Assembly (NCBI RefSeq): GCF_029582805.1
Contig: NZ_JAKKUT010000002.1
Location: 434,001-498,000 of the forward strand
Length of the DNA: 64,000 bases
Reading direction: 5' to 3'
DNA from: Candidatus Synechococcus calcipolaris G9
Lineage (GTDB): Bacteria; Cyanobacteriota; Cyanobacteriia; Thermosynechococcales; Thermosynechococcaceae
A program made the position numbers and the translations under genes. Under the pieces are notes generated by a model, which ran no database searches, was not told where the DNA came from, and saw only the letters and a program-made list of their open reading frames with translations. This document shows, piece after piece, positions 8,210-15,320 of the stretch. Within the stretch, counting starts at the first letter, position 1. The number at the start of each line of letters is the position of its first letter.

Positions 8210-9595
8210 TTAATGAATATACACCTCCCAATCCGTACCCACCCGAATGGTTAAGTCCGATCCCACATTGCCGGTGGAATCCGCTAAAACCCTACCTTTG
8301 CCTAGGGTAGAGTGGAGAACCTGGGCCGCACTCAAATCCCCCTGCTGGGCAACAATTTTGGTACTGGTTTCAATCCGATGCCAATCTTGATCCACGTAGG
8401 CATTGTCGTAGCCATGGTGATGGAGAAAATCCACCATATCCTCAGCAGCATAGGGATCGGAGGAGGCATTTTGCACCGCAATCCGTAAATTATGACTACC
8501 CCCTAACCAGCTTTGATTACTGATTTCCGTAAGGACACCGCGATCAAAGAAATGGTTATCCACCACCCGATCCACTGCCACCTCATCCAACAGCCAGTAA
8601 CTAGCCTCGTAGTCATCACCACTAAACTCTCCTGGCAAAAGGATCATTCGCAGTTGATCCGAATCTAGGCGGACACTAAATTGCCCGATCGCCATAATTT
8701 CCCCAAAGGTCAAATCCGTATCCACATACTCTTGGAGAACTTTATAGAGCTGGGGCAAGCGGGTTAGCATCACTGGCTGGGCTAATTTCTTTTGCAGCGC
8801 CTTGATTAACACCTGTTGGCGTTGGGCCCGGCCAATATCTCCCATTTCGTCATAGCGGAAACGGACAAACCCCTCGGCTTGCTCCCCCGTCAAGGTCTGC
8901 AATCCTGGTTGCAGATCAATAAAGAGGCCCTGGGTATAGTCGGTGTAGTACATCCGCTTGGGTACATTCACCTCTACCCCATCCACCAGATCCACTAGGG
9001 CCCGGAAAGCCCCGGTATTAATGCGAATATAGCGATCCACCGGCACATAGTTGAGGGTACGGCTGACGGTTTTGACTGCTAACTGGGGCCCACCATAGAC
9101 ATTGGCGGCATTCACCTTGTCTATACCGTAGCCAGGAATCTCCACCCGACTATCCCGGGGAATACTCAAGACCGTGAGCGTGCCATTTTCCGGATTGAAC
9201 CGGGTCAGAAGCATGGTATCGGTGCGGCCATTAAAGACCTCCGGGGAACCGGGAGGAGCATCGAGGACTTCATCCACGCCCATGACCAAAAGATTGACGG
9301 GGCGACCCATGCCATACTGAAAGCCACGACTGACAAAATCAATAAGTGATGGATTATTCCCCTCGCCATCATTGCGAAAGGGAGACATCATGGAAAGCGT
9401 CATTCCGGCAAACACGGAAACAAGGGAGACAGAGGTGAAGGCCACGCCCCAGCGTAACCAAGACCAGGGCGATCGCCGGTGGGGTATGGCGCGAGGAACA
9501 GCTTTAGGCACAGTTGCCACGGGAACCTTTCGCGGCCGCTGACTTTGGGGCCGCTGTTTTGCTACGTATCCTGATTGTTTTAAGCCTCGTGCCAC
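8210..9595 (-). CDS. LytR-CpsA-Psr (LCP) family glycopolymer transferase with LytR_C domain
   Basis: 461 residues. A basic cytoplasmic tail (1-45), one membrane helix (about 48-68), then the LCP domain with VMGVDEV, GRTDTMLLTRFNP, SIPRDSRVEIPG, DKVNAANVYGG and FVRFRYDEMGDIGRAQRQQ. The conserved Arg and Asp residues that bind the polyprenyl-phosphate donor are present. The C-terminal 90 residues resemble a LytR_C domain (RIAVQNAS...). LCP enzymes attach glycopolymers to peptidoglycan at the outer face of the cytoplasmic membrane. GTG 9595 is supported by GGAGGAAAG upstream. Confidence 0.9.
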   Translation of the reverse strand: MARGLKQSGYVAKQRPQSQRPRKVPVATVPKAVPRAIPHRRSPWSWLRWGVAFTSVSLVSVFAGMTLSMMSPFRNDGEGNNPSLIDFVSRGFQYGMGRPVNLLVMGVDEVLDAPPGSPEVFNGRTDTMLLTRFNPENGTLTVLSIPRDSRVEIPGYGIDKVNAANVYGGPQLAVKTVSRTLNYVPVDRYIRINTGAFRALVDLVDGVEVNVPKRMYYTDYTQGLFIDLQPGLQTLTGEQAEGFVRFRYDEMGDIGRAQRQQVLIKALQKKLAQPVMLTRLPQLYKVLQEYVDTDLTFGEIMAIGQFSVRLDSDQLRMILLPGEFSGDDYEASYWLLDEVAVDRVVDNHFFDRGVLTEISNQSWLGGSHNLRIAVQNASSDPYAAEDMVDFLHHHGYDNAYVDQDWHRIETSTKIVAQQGDLSAAQVLHSTLGKGRVLADSTGNVGSDLTIRVGTDWEVYIH

Positions 9596-9690
9596 CTACT
9601 TTCCTCCCCACAAAATATGGGCCACCTACCAATCGTTAAGCAATGCTCTCTGGCTGTTGCCCTAGGCGTGATCAGGTGTGATTCAACTTC

Positions 9691-9729
9691 CTAGAGGTAA
9701 CGATCTAGACGTTAATTTCTAGACGTTAA
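9691..9729. repeat. Three direct repeats with 14-bp period upstream of LCP gene
   Basis: TCTAGACGTTAA occurs exactly at 9704-9715 and 9718-9729. A degenerate copy, CTAGAGGTAA, starts at 9691, so the three CTAGA starts are 14 bp apart (9691, 9705, 9719). The array lies 96-134 bp before the LCP start codon, a suitable position for regulator binding. Confidence 0.5.
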
Positions 9730-9965
9730 ATGACCAAGTTTTGAGCCATTGTTACTTAACTTAAACTTAAGTGTAGGCGATCGCGCCCCGAATCAGTATT
9801 TTTACTCAGTCTCTTGATGATTGTCTCTTAATGGTTATCCCTTTAATGTTAGTCAGCCCCGACCTCACAAAGAACCTGCAACTCTACCTTAGGTTCGTCT
9901 ACGGCAGTACGATTAGTCAAGATTGGGCCAGAAGATTGTTAAAAAAATAATCGAAAAAATGCCCT

Positions 9966-10004
9966 AAAAAACCATCCGCCCCTAAGTAAATTACCTAGGA
10001 GCGG
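9966..10004 (-). terminator. Strong intrinsic terminator
   Basis: On the minus strand a 14-bp stem (CCGCTCCTAGGTAA against TTACTTAGGGGCGG, two G-U pairs, one central base) is followed by ATGG and a run of six T. It ends the short transcript that starts near 10171. It lies about 370 bp before the LCP start codon. Confidence 0.8.
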
Positions 10005-10073
10005 TCTGGCGGTCATCAATGTTTGGATCAGACTGCCGAGAGAACTCAGCCCGGACTGGAGAACAATCTCGGC

Positions 10074-10127
10074 CTACAGCCGATTCACTCCAAAACGACG
10101 ACCCAAGCGTTTACTACTATCTGACAT
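10074..10127 (-). CDS. 17-residue ORF with strong ribosome binding site
   Basis: Reads MSDSSKRLGRRFGVNRL-stop. GGAGGTGAT lies five bases before the ATG, the clearest Shine-Dalgarno sequence seen in the window. The peptide has five basic residues (one Lys and four Arg, the latter using CGC, CGT, CGT, CGG). The stop codon touches the base of the downstream hairpin. It resembles no small protein I know (not a photosystem or ribosomal peptide). It may be a leader peptide or a true microprotein. Confidence 0.45.
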   Translation of the reverse strand: MSDSSKRLGRRFGVNRL

Positions 10128-10177
10128 GGGCATCACCTCCATTCCCCTGATCGGTTCATTGCAAAACAACTAAACGT

Positions 10178-10205
10178 AAGATAGCACACCTTTTAGGAAA
10201 AACAA
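10178..10205 (-). promoter_or_regulatory. Candidate sigma70-type promoter for the small transcript
   Basis: On the minus strand TTGTTT (10205-10200), a 16-bp spacer, then TATCTT (10183-10178) preceded by TGC. The elements overlap the last codons and stop of queA. Predicted start is near 10171. Confidence 0.45.
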
Positions 10206-11287
10206 CAGGCTTCGGGCAAAATGAGCATGGCATCTCCAAAGGAATAAAAACGATACTCCTGGGCGATCGCCCACTGGTAAAGTTCTAACAACCGTTCACG
10301 GCCAATAAAGGCACTCACCAGCAGGAGTAAGCTGGAGCGGGGTAAATGAAAATTGGTGATCAAGCCATCCACAATCTTGGGCCGATAGCCCGGATAAATG
10401 AATAGGTCACTGAGGCCGGAAAAGGCTTGCAGCGTTCCGGTTTGGGCGGCGGTTTCCAGGGCCCGGACAACAGTAGTACCCACGGCAATAACCCGACCTC
10501 CCTGGGCGTGGCAGCGCTGGATTTGGGCCACAGTGGTTTCCGGGATTTGCAGCCACTCATGGTGCAGTTGGTGGCCGCGAATATCCCGACTCTCAACGGG
10601 ACGAAAGGTACCCACCCCAACATGGAGGGTAATGAAGCTATGGTGAATTCCCTTTGCAGTGAGGCCTTGCAAAAGTTCGGGGGTGAAATGGAGACCAGCG
10701 GTGGGAGCAGCCACGGCCCCAGGATGTTTGCTATAGATGGTTTGGTACTGTTCGTGATCCTCTAGGGGTTGGCAGATATAGGGGGGAAGGGGAATCCGGC
10801 CGAGGTGCTCCAGATAGGGCCATAGGCGTTCTCCGGAAGGGAGATCAAACTCAATGAAGCGGCCGCGGGTGGTGGGGTCTGTTGCTTGAATGGTGGCGGT
10901 CAACTCACCGATCTGAATTTTGCTCCCAGGGCGAAGACGGCGGCCGGGTTTAACGAGAGCCAACCACTGGCGATCGCTCCTCTCCTCTAAAAGCAACACT
11001 TCAATGGCAAGGTTAGAACCCCCTAGTTTGATGCCCAGAAGTCGGGCTGGAATCACCCGTGTATCGTTTAGAACCAGTAGATCCCCAGGTTGCAACAATT
11101 GGCCGAGTTCAAAAAAATAATGATCTGCCCAGGAATCTGCTTGAACCGTCAATAAGCGGCAGCGATCGCGGGGGGTTAGGGGAGTTTGGGCAATCCGCTC
11201 CGGGGGTAAATCATAGTCGTAGCTGTCCAAACAGAGATCCGGGTCTAGGGTAGGCAAGACCTCTGAAATCGGCAAACGGTCAGTCAT
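10193..11287 (-). CDS. queA: S-adenosylmethionine:tRNA ribosyltransferase-isomerase
   Basis: 364 residues, normal for QueA. The family motifs DYDLPPERIAQTPL, RDRCRLL, GDLLVLNDTRVIPARL, GAVAAPTAGLHFTPELL, LHVGVGTFRPV and ITNFHLPRSSLLLLVSAF are all present. QueA moves the ribosyl group of SAM onto 7-aminomethyl-7-deazaguanine at the wobble position of tRNA, a late step in queuosine synthesis. The ATG overlaps the stop of the upstream PP2C gene by four bases (ATGA), so the two are likely translationally coupled. Confidence 0.96.
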   Translation of the reverse strand: MTDRLPISEVLPTLDPDLCLDSYDYDLPPERIAQTPLTPRDRCRLLTVQADSWADHYFFELGQLLQPGDLLVLNDTRVIPARLLGIKLGGSNLAIEVLLLEERSDRQWLALVKPGRRLRPGSKIQIGELTATIQATDPTTRGRFIEFDLPSGERLWPYLEHLGRIPLPPYICQPLEDHEQYQTIYSKHPGAVAAPTAGLHFTPELLQGLTAKGIHHSFITLHVGVGTFRPVESRDIRGHQLHHEWLQIPETTVAQIQRCHAQGGRVIAVGTTVVRALETAAQTGTLQAFSGLSDLFIYPGYRPKIVDGLITNFHLPRSSLLLLVSAFIGRERLLELYQWAIAQEYRFYSFGDAMLILPEACCFS

Positions 11288-13380
11288 GGGGTCTCGGAAT
11301 TGGTTTCGCCATTGTTGCGGGGGATGTTGGTGTTGGGAATGTTGGTAGGAATGTTATCAGGGGCTATGGTTGGGCTGGGGATAGCTTCCTCAGGAGTCGG
11401 GGTCATCCCTGGAGTGGGCAGCATTTCCGGGGGTAAATCGGGGCTAGGGTCAAGGAGGGGAAAGGGGGTGGGAGGGGTGGGCCCAGGGTCTAGGGGCGTT
11501 CGCGGATTTTGCAGCCAGCGGTTAGACAGAATCATCATTGTGGCAAAGGCGGCTAATCCCCCTACCACTAGGGTCACTAAAATAAATACGACCCAATGTT
11601 GGCGACGGGATGACGGTGTTGGCGATACAGACAGATCGGGTAATACCGTTTCCTCGGGGAGGGGAATATCTAAATCATCTACATCATCTATGTCCGAATT
11701 TAAGACATGGGTTCCCGAATCCCGATTGGGGCGGAGAAGCTCAGCGTAGTTGGGTTCTACCCGATCGGCTTCCCCTGGCTGTACGCGGCAATGGATCAGG
11801 GACAGGGTAACGTTATCGTGGCCATTCAGTTTATTTGCTAATTCAATCAGGCGATCGCCCGTGGTAGCCACATCAATCTGCTGATCCAAAATGGGCAACA
11901 GATAGGCCGGCCAATAATGCTCCACCCGGTCGTAGTCACTTAAACCATCGGAGCAAAGGAGCAACAGGCAGTCTTCATCCAAGAAAAAGGGATGGACATT
12001 AGGGTGCAGGTGTTGGGATGCCCCCATCCCTAGGGCTTGAATTAAGGATCCCGAGTAGGGATGAACCAGGGATTGATGATAACCATCCATGCCCAGGCGC
12101 ACCTCTCGACTGGCCACATCATCGTCTAGGGTGACTTGGTAACAGCCATAACGGGTGATCCAGTAGGCGCGGGAATCGCCAATGTGGGCCAGAAAAAGCT
12201 GGTGCTGCCGCAGTAGGGCGGCCACGAGGGTCGTTCCCATCCGCTGCCGATCCTGGCGTTGTTCCTGATCATTGCGCTCACTAATGGCATCATTGGCTTG
12301 GCGAACCAGGCGAGTCAACTCCTTGATCACTGCTGGACTCTCGCGGATGTCCTTCAGTTGAGGTAGGGCGGCGGTTAGGGTGGCGATCGCCAGACTTGAG
12401 GCCACATCACCGCCAGCATGGCCACCAACCCCATCACAGACGACGGTGAGGAGTTCCGTTTCCTTAGTCAGGTTTGTGCCCGACTCCGGGTAGCAATTAT
12501 CTTCGTTGCGTTTACGACTGGGACCCTGATCACTGCGGTTGGCTAGATCAAATTCATAGGTATAGCCATGGTTGGTGATGGCCGTGGTTAACCAATCTTC
12601 CACACTTTGGACAATGGCAGTGAGATCGCGATCTTTACGATCAATGAGTGCCTGACACAATTCCTGAAAACGCTGATCCAGGGATGCCTCAATATCTGAA
12701 AATCCGAGGCGATCGCGGCAAAACGTTCCTAGTTCTTCCAAGGTGACCGCCTTGCCCGTTTCCAATTGCAACAGCCGCAAAATGGGCCCTTCAACTCGCA
12801 AATTTTCGGGGATTAACAGACTTGCCGCTACGTCTTCTTCCTGAAAGGGGCCCCAGAGGCTGATCAGTTGCCACAACCACAGGAGTCGCCGTACCACCCC
12901 AGCTTTTTGCCAAGCCCGTAAAAAGGGAACCGCCGATCGCAACCCCGATTGGATAAAGGGCAACTCCGCGACCGTAAGTTGGGATTCCATATCGATCAAC
13001 GTTATTGGCCCCTGCTCCAACAACAAAATTTCGGAGAGGTCAGGGGCATCCTCAGAACCTGTCACCACCGTCAGGGCACCAAAGGCTTGGGGAATATGGA
13101 GACGATGGGAAAATAACTTAAGGTAGGGACGGTAAAGAAGATTCGTAGACTCTAATTCTGGGGCAGGCTGACCTGGCTGAATATCCAACAGGAGGTGCTT
13201 TCCCCGCACCAGATAGCGATCGCCCAGCAGGTGATTCACGTCAAACGCTTCTAAGGTATCTCCCACGGCCCAGAGATAGCGTTTCGGGAGTGGAGCTTCG
13301 CAATTTTGACAAACAACATTTGCTTCTAAATTGGGGCTTCCACATTCGGGACAGTAAATTGTGGCTAAGGCGTTATCCAT
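11284..13380 (-). CDS. Membrane-anchored PP2C-type Ser/Thr protein phosphatase with zinc ribbon
   Basis: About 698 residues. An N-terminal zinc ribbon (CPECG...CQNC) is followed by a roughly 240-residue cyanobacterial region. The PP2C domain follows, with metal-binding motifs RKRNEDNCY, VCDGVGGHAGG, AHIGDSRAYW, LLCSDGLSDY and GHDNVTL. Next come one transmembrane helix (WVVFILVTLVVGGLAAFATMM) and a Pro/Thr-rich tail. It would dephosphorylate proteins phosphorylated by Hanks-type kinases such as those at 26579. ATG 13380 is preferred; the longer frame begins at TTG inside the cobA-hemD gene. Four-base overlap with queA. Confidence 0.9.
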   Translation of the reverse strand: MDNALATIYCPECGSPNLEANVVCQNCEAPLPKRYLWAVGDTLEAFDVNHLLGDRYLVRGKHLLLDIQPGQPAPELESTNLLYRPYLKLFSHRLHIPQAFGALTVVTGSEDAPDLSEILLLEQGPITLIDMESQLTVAELPFIQSGLRSAVPFLRAWQKAGVVRRLLWLWQLISLWGPFQEEDVAASLLIPENLRVEGPILRLLQLETGKAVTLEELGTFCRDRLGFSDIEASLDQRFQELCQALIDRKDRDLTAIVQSVEDWLTTAITNHGYTYEFDLANRSDQGPSRKRNEDNCYPESGTNLTKETELLTVVCDGVGGHAGGDVASSLAIATLTAALPQLKDIRESPAVIKELTRLVRQANDAISERNDQEQRQDRQRMGTTLVAALLRQHQLFLAHIGDSRAYWITRYGCYQVTLDDDVASREVRLGMDGYHQSLVHPYSGSLIQALGMGASQHLHPNVHPFFLDEDCLLLLCSDGLSDYDRVEHYWPAYLLPILDQQIDVATTGDRLIELANKLNGHDNVTLSLIHCRVQPGEADRVEPNYAELLRPNRDSGTHVLNSDIDDVDDLDIPLPEETVLPDLSVSPTPSSRRQHWVVFILVTLVVGGLAAFATMMILSNRWLQNPRTPLDPGPTPPTPFPLLDPSPDLPPEMLPTPGMTPTPEEAIPSPTIAPDNIPTNIPNTNIPRNNGETNSETP

Positions 13381-13388
13381 GAATTTTA

Positions 13389-14960
13389 TTATCCCTGACA
13401 AAGGGCAGCGAACAATCCCTCTAAGCTATGTTCTTGGGCTTCTATGTCAACTCTTCCCAACAATGTCTGGCAGGTCTGGGACGTTTGCGGGCCAATACTG
13501 GCGATCTTAACTTGATTCAGAAGTTCTTGAGTGCGATCGCCCCCCCCCAATAGCTGACAAAAGTGGCGCACCGTCTTAGAACTGGTAAAGGTAACCAGAT
13601 GAATTTGCTGCTGTTCAAGGGCCCGTAGGATAGCCGAATCCACCTGGGTCGGGCAGCGGGACTCGTAGGCCGCCACCTCCATCACCTGGGCGCCTGCGGC
13701 CCGAAAGGCTTCCCCTAACACCGGTCGTCCTCCCGTCTCAACCCGGGGAAAAAGAATGGAAAGACCGGCAACGGGGACGGGAAAATGAGCAATCAGGGCA
13801 TCGGCAATGAACGCGGGCGGCACAAAATCTGGACGGAGTCCATGGTGGCTTAGGGTTTGGGCAGTCTTTTCCCCCACCACGGCAATCTTGAGCGTTCCTA
13901 GGGCACGACTATCTAAGCCCAGCTCCTGCAACCGCTGAAAGAAAAAATGCACCCCATTGTGGGAGGTTAAAATTAACCAGTCAAACGTATCTAAATGTTG
14001 CAATGCCTGATCCATAGCCTGCCAATCCTGAGGTGGGCCAATTTCCAGGGTGGGCATTTCCAGTACGGTGGCCCCTGCCCGCTGCAACTGTTGCGTAAAG
14101 GCACTGGCCTGGCTGGCGGCACGGGTGACTAAAATGGTTTGGCCACGGAGGGGATGGGAAATGGAAACGGCCATGGAATCTGGGCTGGGGGATGGGGGTA
14201 CGTTTTCTAGCCTAACGGCAAAGGGTGGCTCTGCGGCCGCACCAATGACCATCACCGCTGGAGCCAGATCCCAGCCCGCCAGTTGGTCTTGAATCGTGGC
14301 CAAGGTACCAAACCAGGCCTGTTGCTGGGGGTGGCCAGCCCAACGAATCAGGGCGATCGCCTCGTGATCGGGCCGGCCAAGGGTTCGCAATCGTCTTAAA
14401 ATTGCCCCAAGATTTTGGGTTGCCATCAGCAGGATCAGGGTGTCTAATCGGGCCAAGGTGGGCCAGTCCAGGGTCTCTAGATCGTGGGCCGTACAAATGG
14501 CCAGAACCCGACTCTGATGCTTATCTGTCAAACATAATCCCGCCAAGAGGGGGGCCGCTAGGGCCGCAGAAACCCCAGGAATCACCTCATAGGCACATCC
14601 GGCCTGGTTGAGGGCCACCAGTTCATCCCGCAATCGACCAAAGATCCCCGCATCCCCACCTTTGAGACGCACCACCCGTTGACCCCGCCGACAGCGATCG
14701 ACTAAATACTGGTTAATTTGGGCTTGGGCAATACTCGGCCCCTGCGATCGCTTACCCACGGATAGACATTCACAGGTGGCTGGGCAAACCGTTAGCAGTT
14801 CTGGGGCAACAAGGGCATCGTAGAAAACAACATCGGCCTGTTGCAGTAGGGCATGGCCCCGCAGCGTTAAATAGTCGAGGGAACCGGGCCCAGCCCCAAC
14901 AAAATAAACCATACCCCCTGGCTGGGCCAATGTGGGAGAGCCTAAGCTATTCAAATCCAC
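13389..14960 (-). CDS. cobA-hemD: Fused uroporphyrinogen-III C-methyltransferase / uroporphyrinogen-III synthase
   Basis: 523 residues in two domains. Residues about 17-255 are a SUMT: VYFVGAGPGSLDYLTLRG, YDALV, KRSQGPS, VVRLKGGDAGIFGR, VIPGVSAALAAP. Residues about 272-520 are a HemD-type synthase: GQTILVTRAASQASAFTQQL, WLILTSHNGVHFFF, FTSSKTVRHF, IASIGPQTSQT. The fusion combines closure of the tetrapyrrole ring with the first step toward sirohaem and cobalamin. GTG 14960 lacks a clear ribosome site; ATG 14912 (residue 17) is the alternative. Same strand as, and just upstream of, the PP2C gene. Confidence 0.92.
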   Translation of the reverse strand: MDLNSLGSPTLAQPGGMVYFVGAGPGSLDYLTLRGHALLQQADVVFYDALVAPELLTVCPATCECLSVGKRSQGPSIAQAQINQYLVDRCRRGQRVVRLKGGDAGIFGRLRDELVALNQAGCAYEVIPGVSAALAAPLLAGLCLTDKHQSRVLAICTAHDLETLDWPTLARLDTLILLMATQNLGAILRRLRTLGRPDHEAIALIRWAGHPQQQAWFGTLATIQDQLAGWDLAPAVMVIGAAAEPPFAVRLENVPPSPSPDSMAVSISHPLRGQTILVTRAASQASAFTQQLQRAGATVLEMPTLEIGPPQDWQAMDQALQHLDTFDWLILTSHNGVHFFFQRLQELGLDSRALGTLKIAVVGEKTAQTLSHHGLRPDFVPPAFIADALIAHFPVPVAGLSILFPRVETGGRPVLGEAFRAAGAQVMEVAAYESRCPTQVDSAILRALEQQQIHLVTFTSSKTVRHFCQLLGGGDRTQELLNQVKIASIGPQTSQTCQTLLGRVDIEAQEHSLEGLFAALCQG

Positions 14961-14990
14961 TGCAAAAAAAGGACACCCTGTTTCCTGGAG

Positions 14991-15221
14991 CTAGTTACTG
15001 GGGAGGGGAGACTTTGCCGGGATTTTAGCCTCATCCCACTCATTCACCACCTCATTTTCGGTTTGGGTGGCCGCATTGGTCACTAGAACTGTAATTTCAC
15101 GGGGGGAAAATCCTTCTTCGATGAGTTCGATATAGATCGGGTGGAGATTACTTTGCAGATCCTTATAGATCGATCGGGCGCGATCGGTATAACGAAAGTT
15201 TTGATCAAATAGACTAGCCAT
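14991..15221 (-). CDS. Conserved small hypothetical protein
   Basis: 76 residues, soluble and mildly acidic, with no Cys and no membrane segment. The first 50 residues look helical (RARSIYKDLQSNLHPIYIELIEEGFSPREI); the tail is Lys/Pro-rich. The codon pattern resembles its neighbours. I do not recognise a domain. It lies 30 bp upstream of cobA-hemD on the same strand and could be co-transcribed with it. Confidence 0.6.
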   Translation of the reverse strand: MASLFDQNFRYTDRARSIYKDLQSNLHPIYIELIEEGFSPREITVLVTNAATQTENEVVNEWDEAKIPAKSPLPSN

Positions 15222-15320
15222 TAGGTTAAATTCCCATGCAAGGCAGCGAATGTAAATATTATACTTAGGGTTTTTAATTCGGTGAAAGTCATTCTTGCTA
15301 GTGCGTCATTCTTTCTAGTT

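Larger units (their letters stand above)
9596..10073. other. Gap between LCP gene and the small ORF
   Basis: Contains an array of 14-bp-spaced repeats (9691-9729), a self-complementary run of CTTAA units (about 9754-9772), a HIP1 site, and an intrinsic terminator (9966-10004) with the hairpin region that precedes it. No ORF worth calling was found between 9730 and 9965. Confidence 0.5.
9966..10171 (-). ncRNA. Candidate short structured transcript (leader or small RNA)
   Basis: Between a promoter-like sequence (10178-10205) and a strong terminator (9966-10004) lies about 200 nt on the minus strand. It holds a 17-codon ORF and, starting at the base after its stop codon, a hairpin. The outer stem is GCCGAGA/TCTCGGC (10035-10041 with 10067-10073), with a nested CAGTCC/GGGCTG stem (10047-10058). 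It could be a leader-peptide attenuator for the downstream LCP gene, a small mRNA, or a regulatory RNA. I do not recognise a known RNA family in it. Confidence 0.4.

Noticed and set aside
9966-10171. tmRNA, RNase P RNA or a classic riboswitch
   Set aside because: No tag-peptide/tRNA-like ends, no RNase P P4 consensus and no familiar aptamer core; size and layout fit a leader or small mRNA better.
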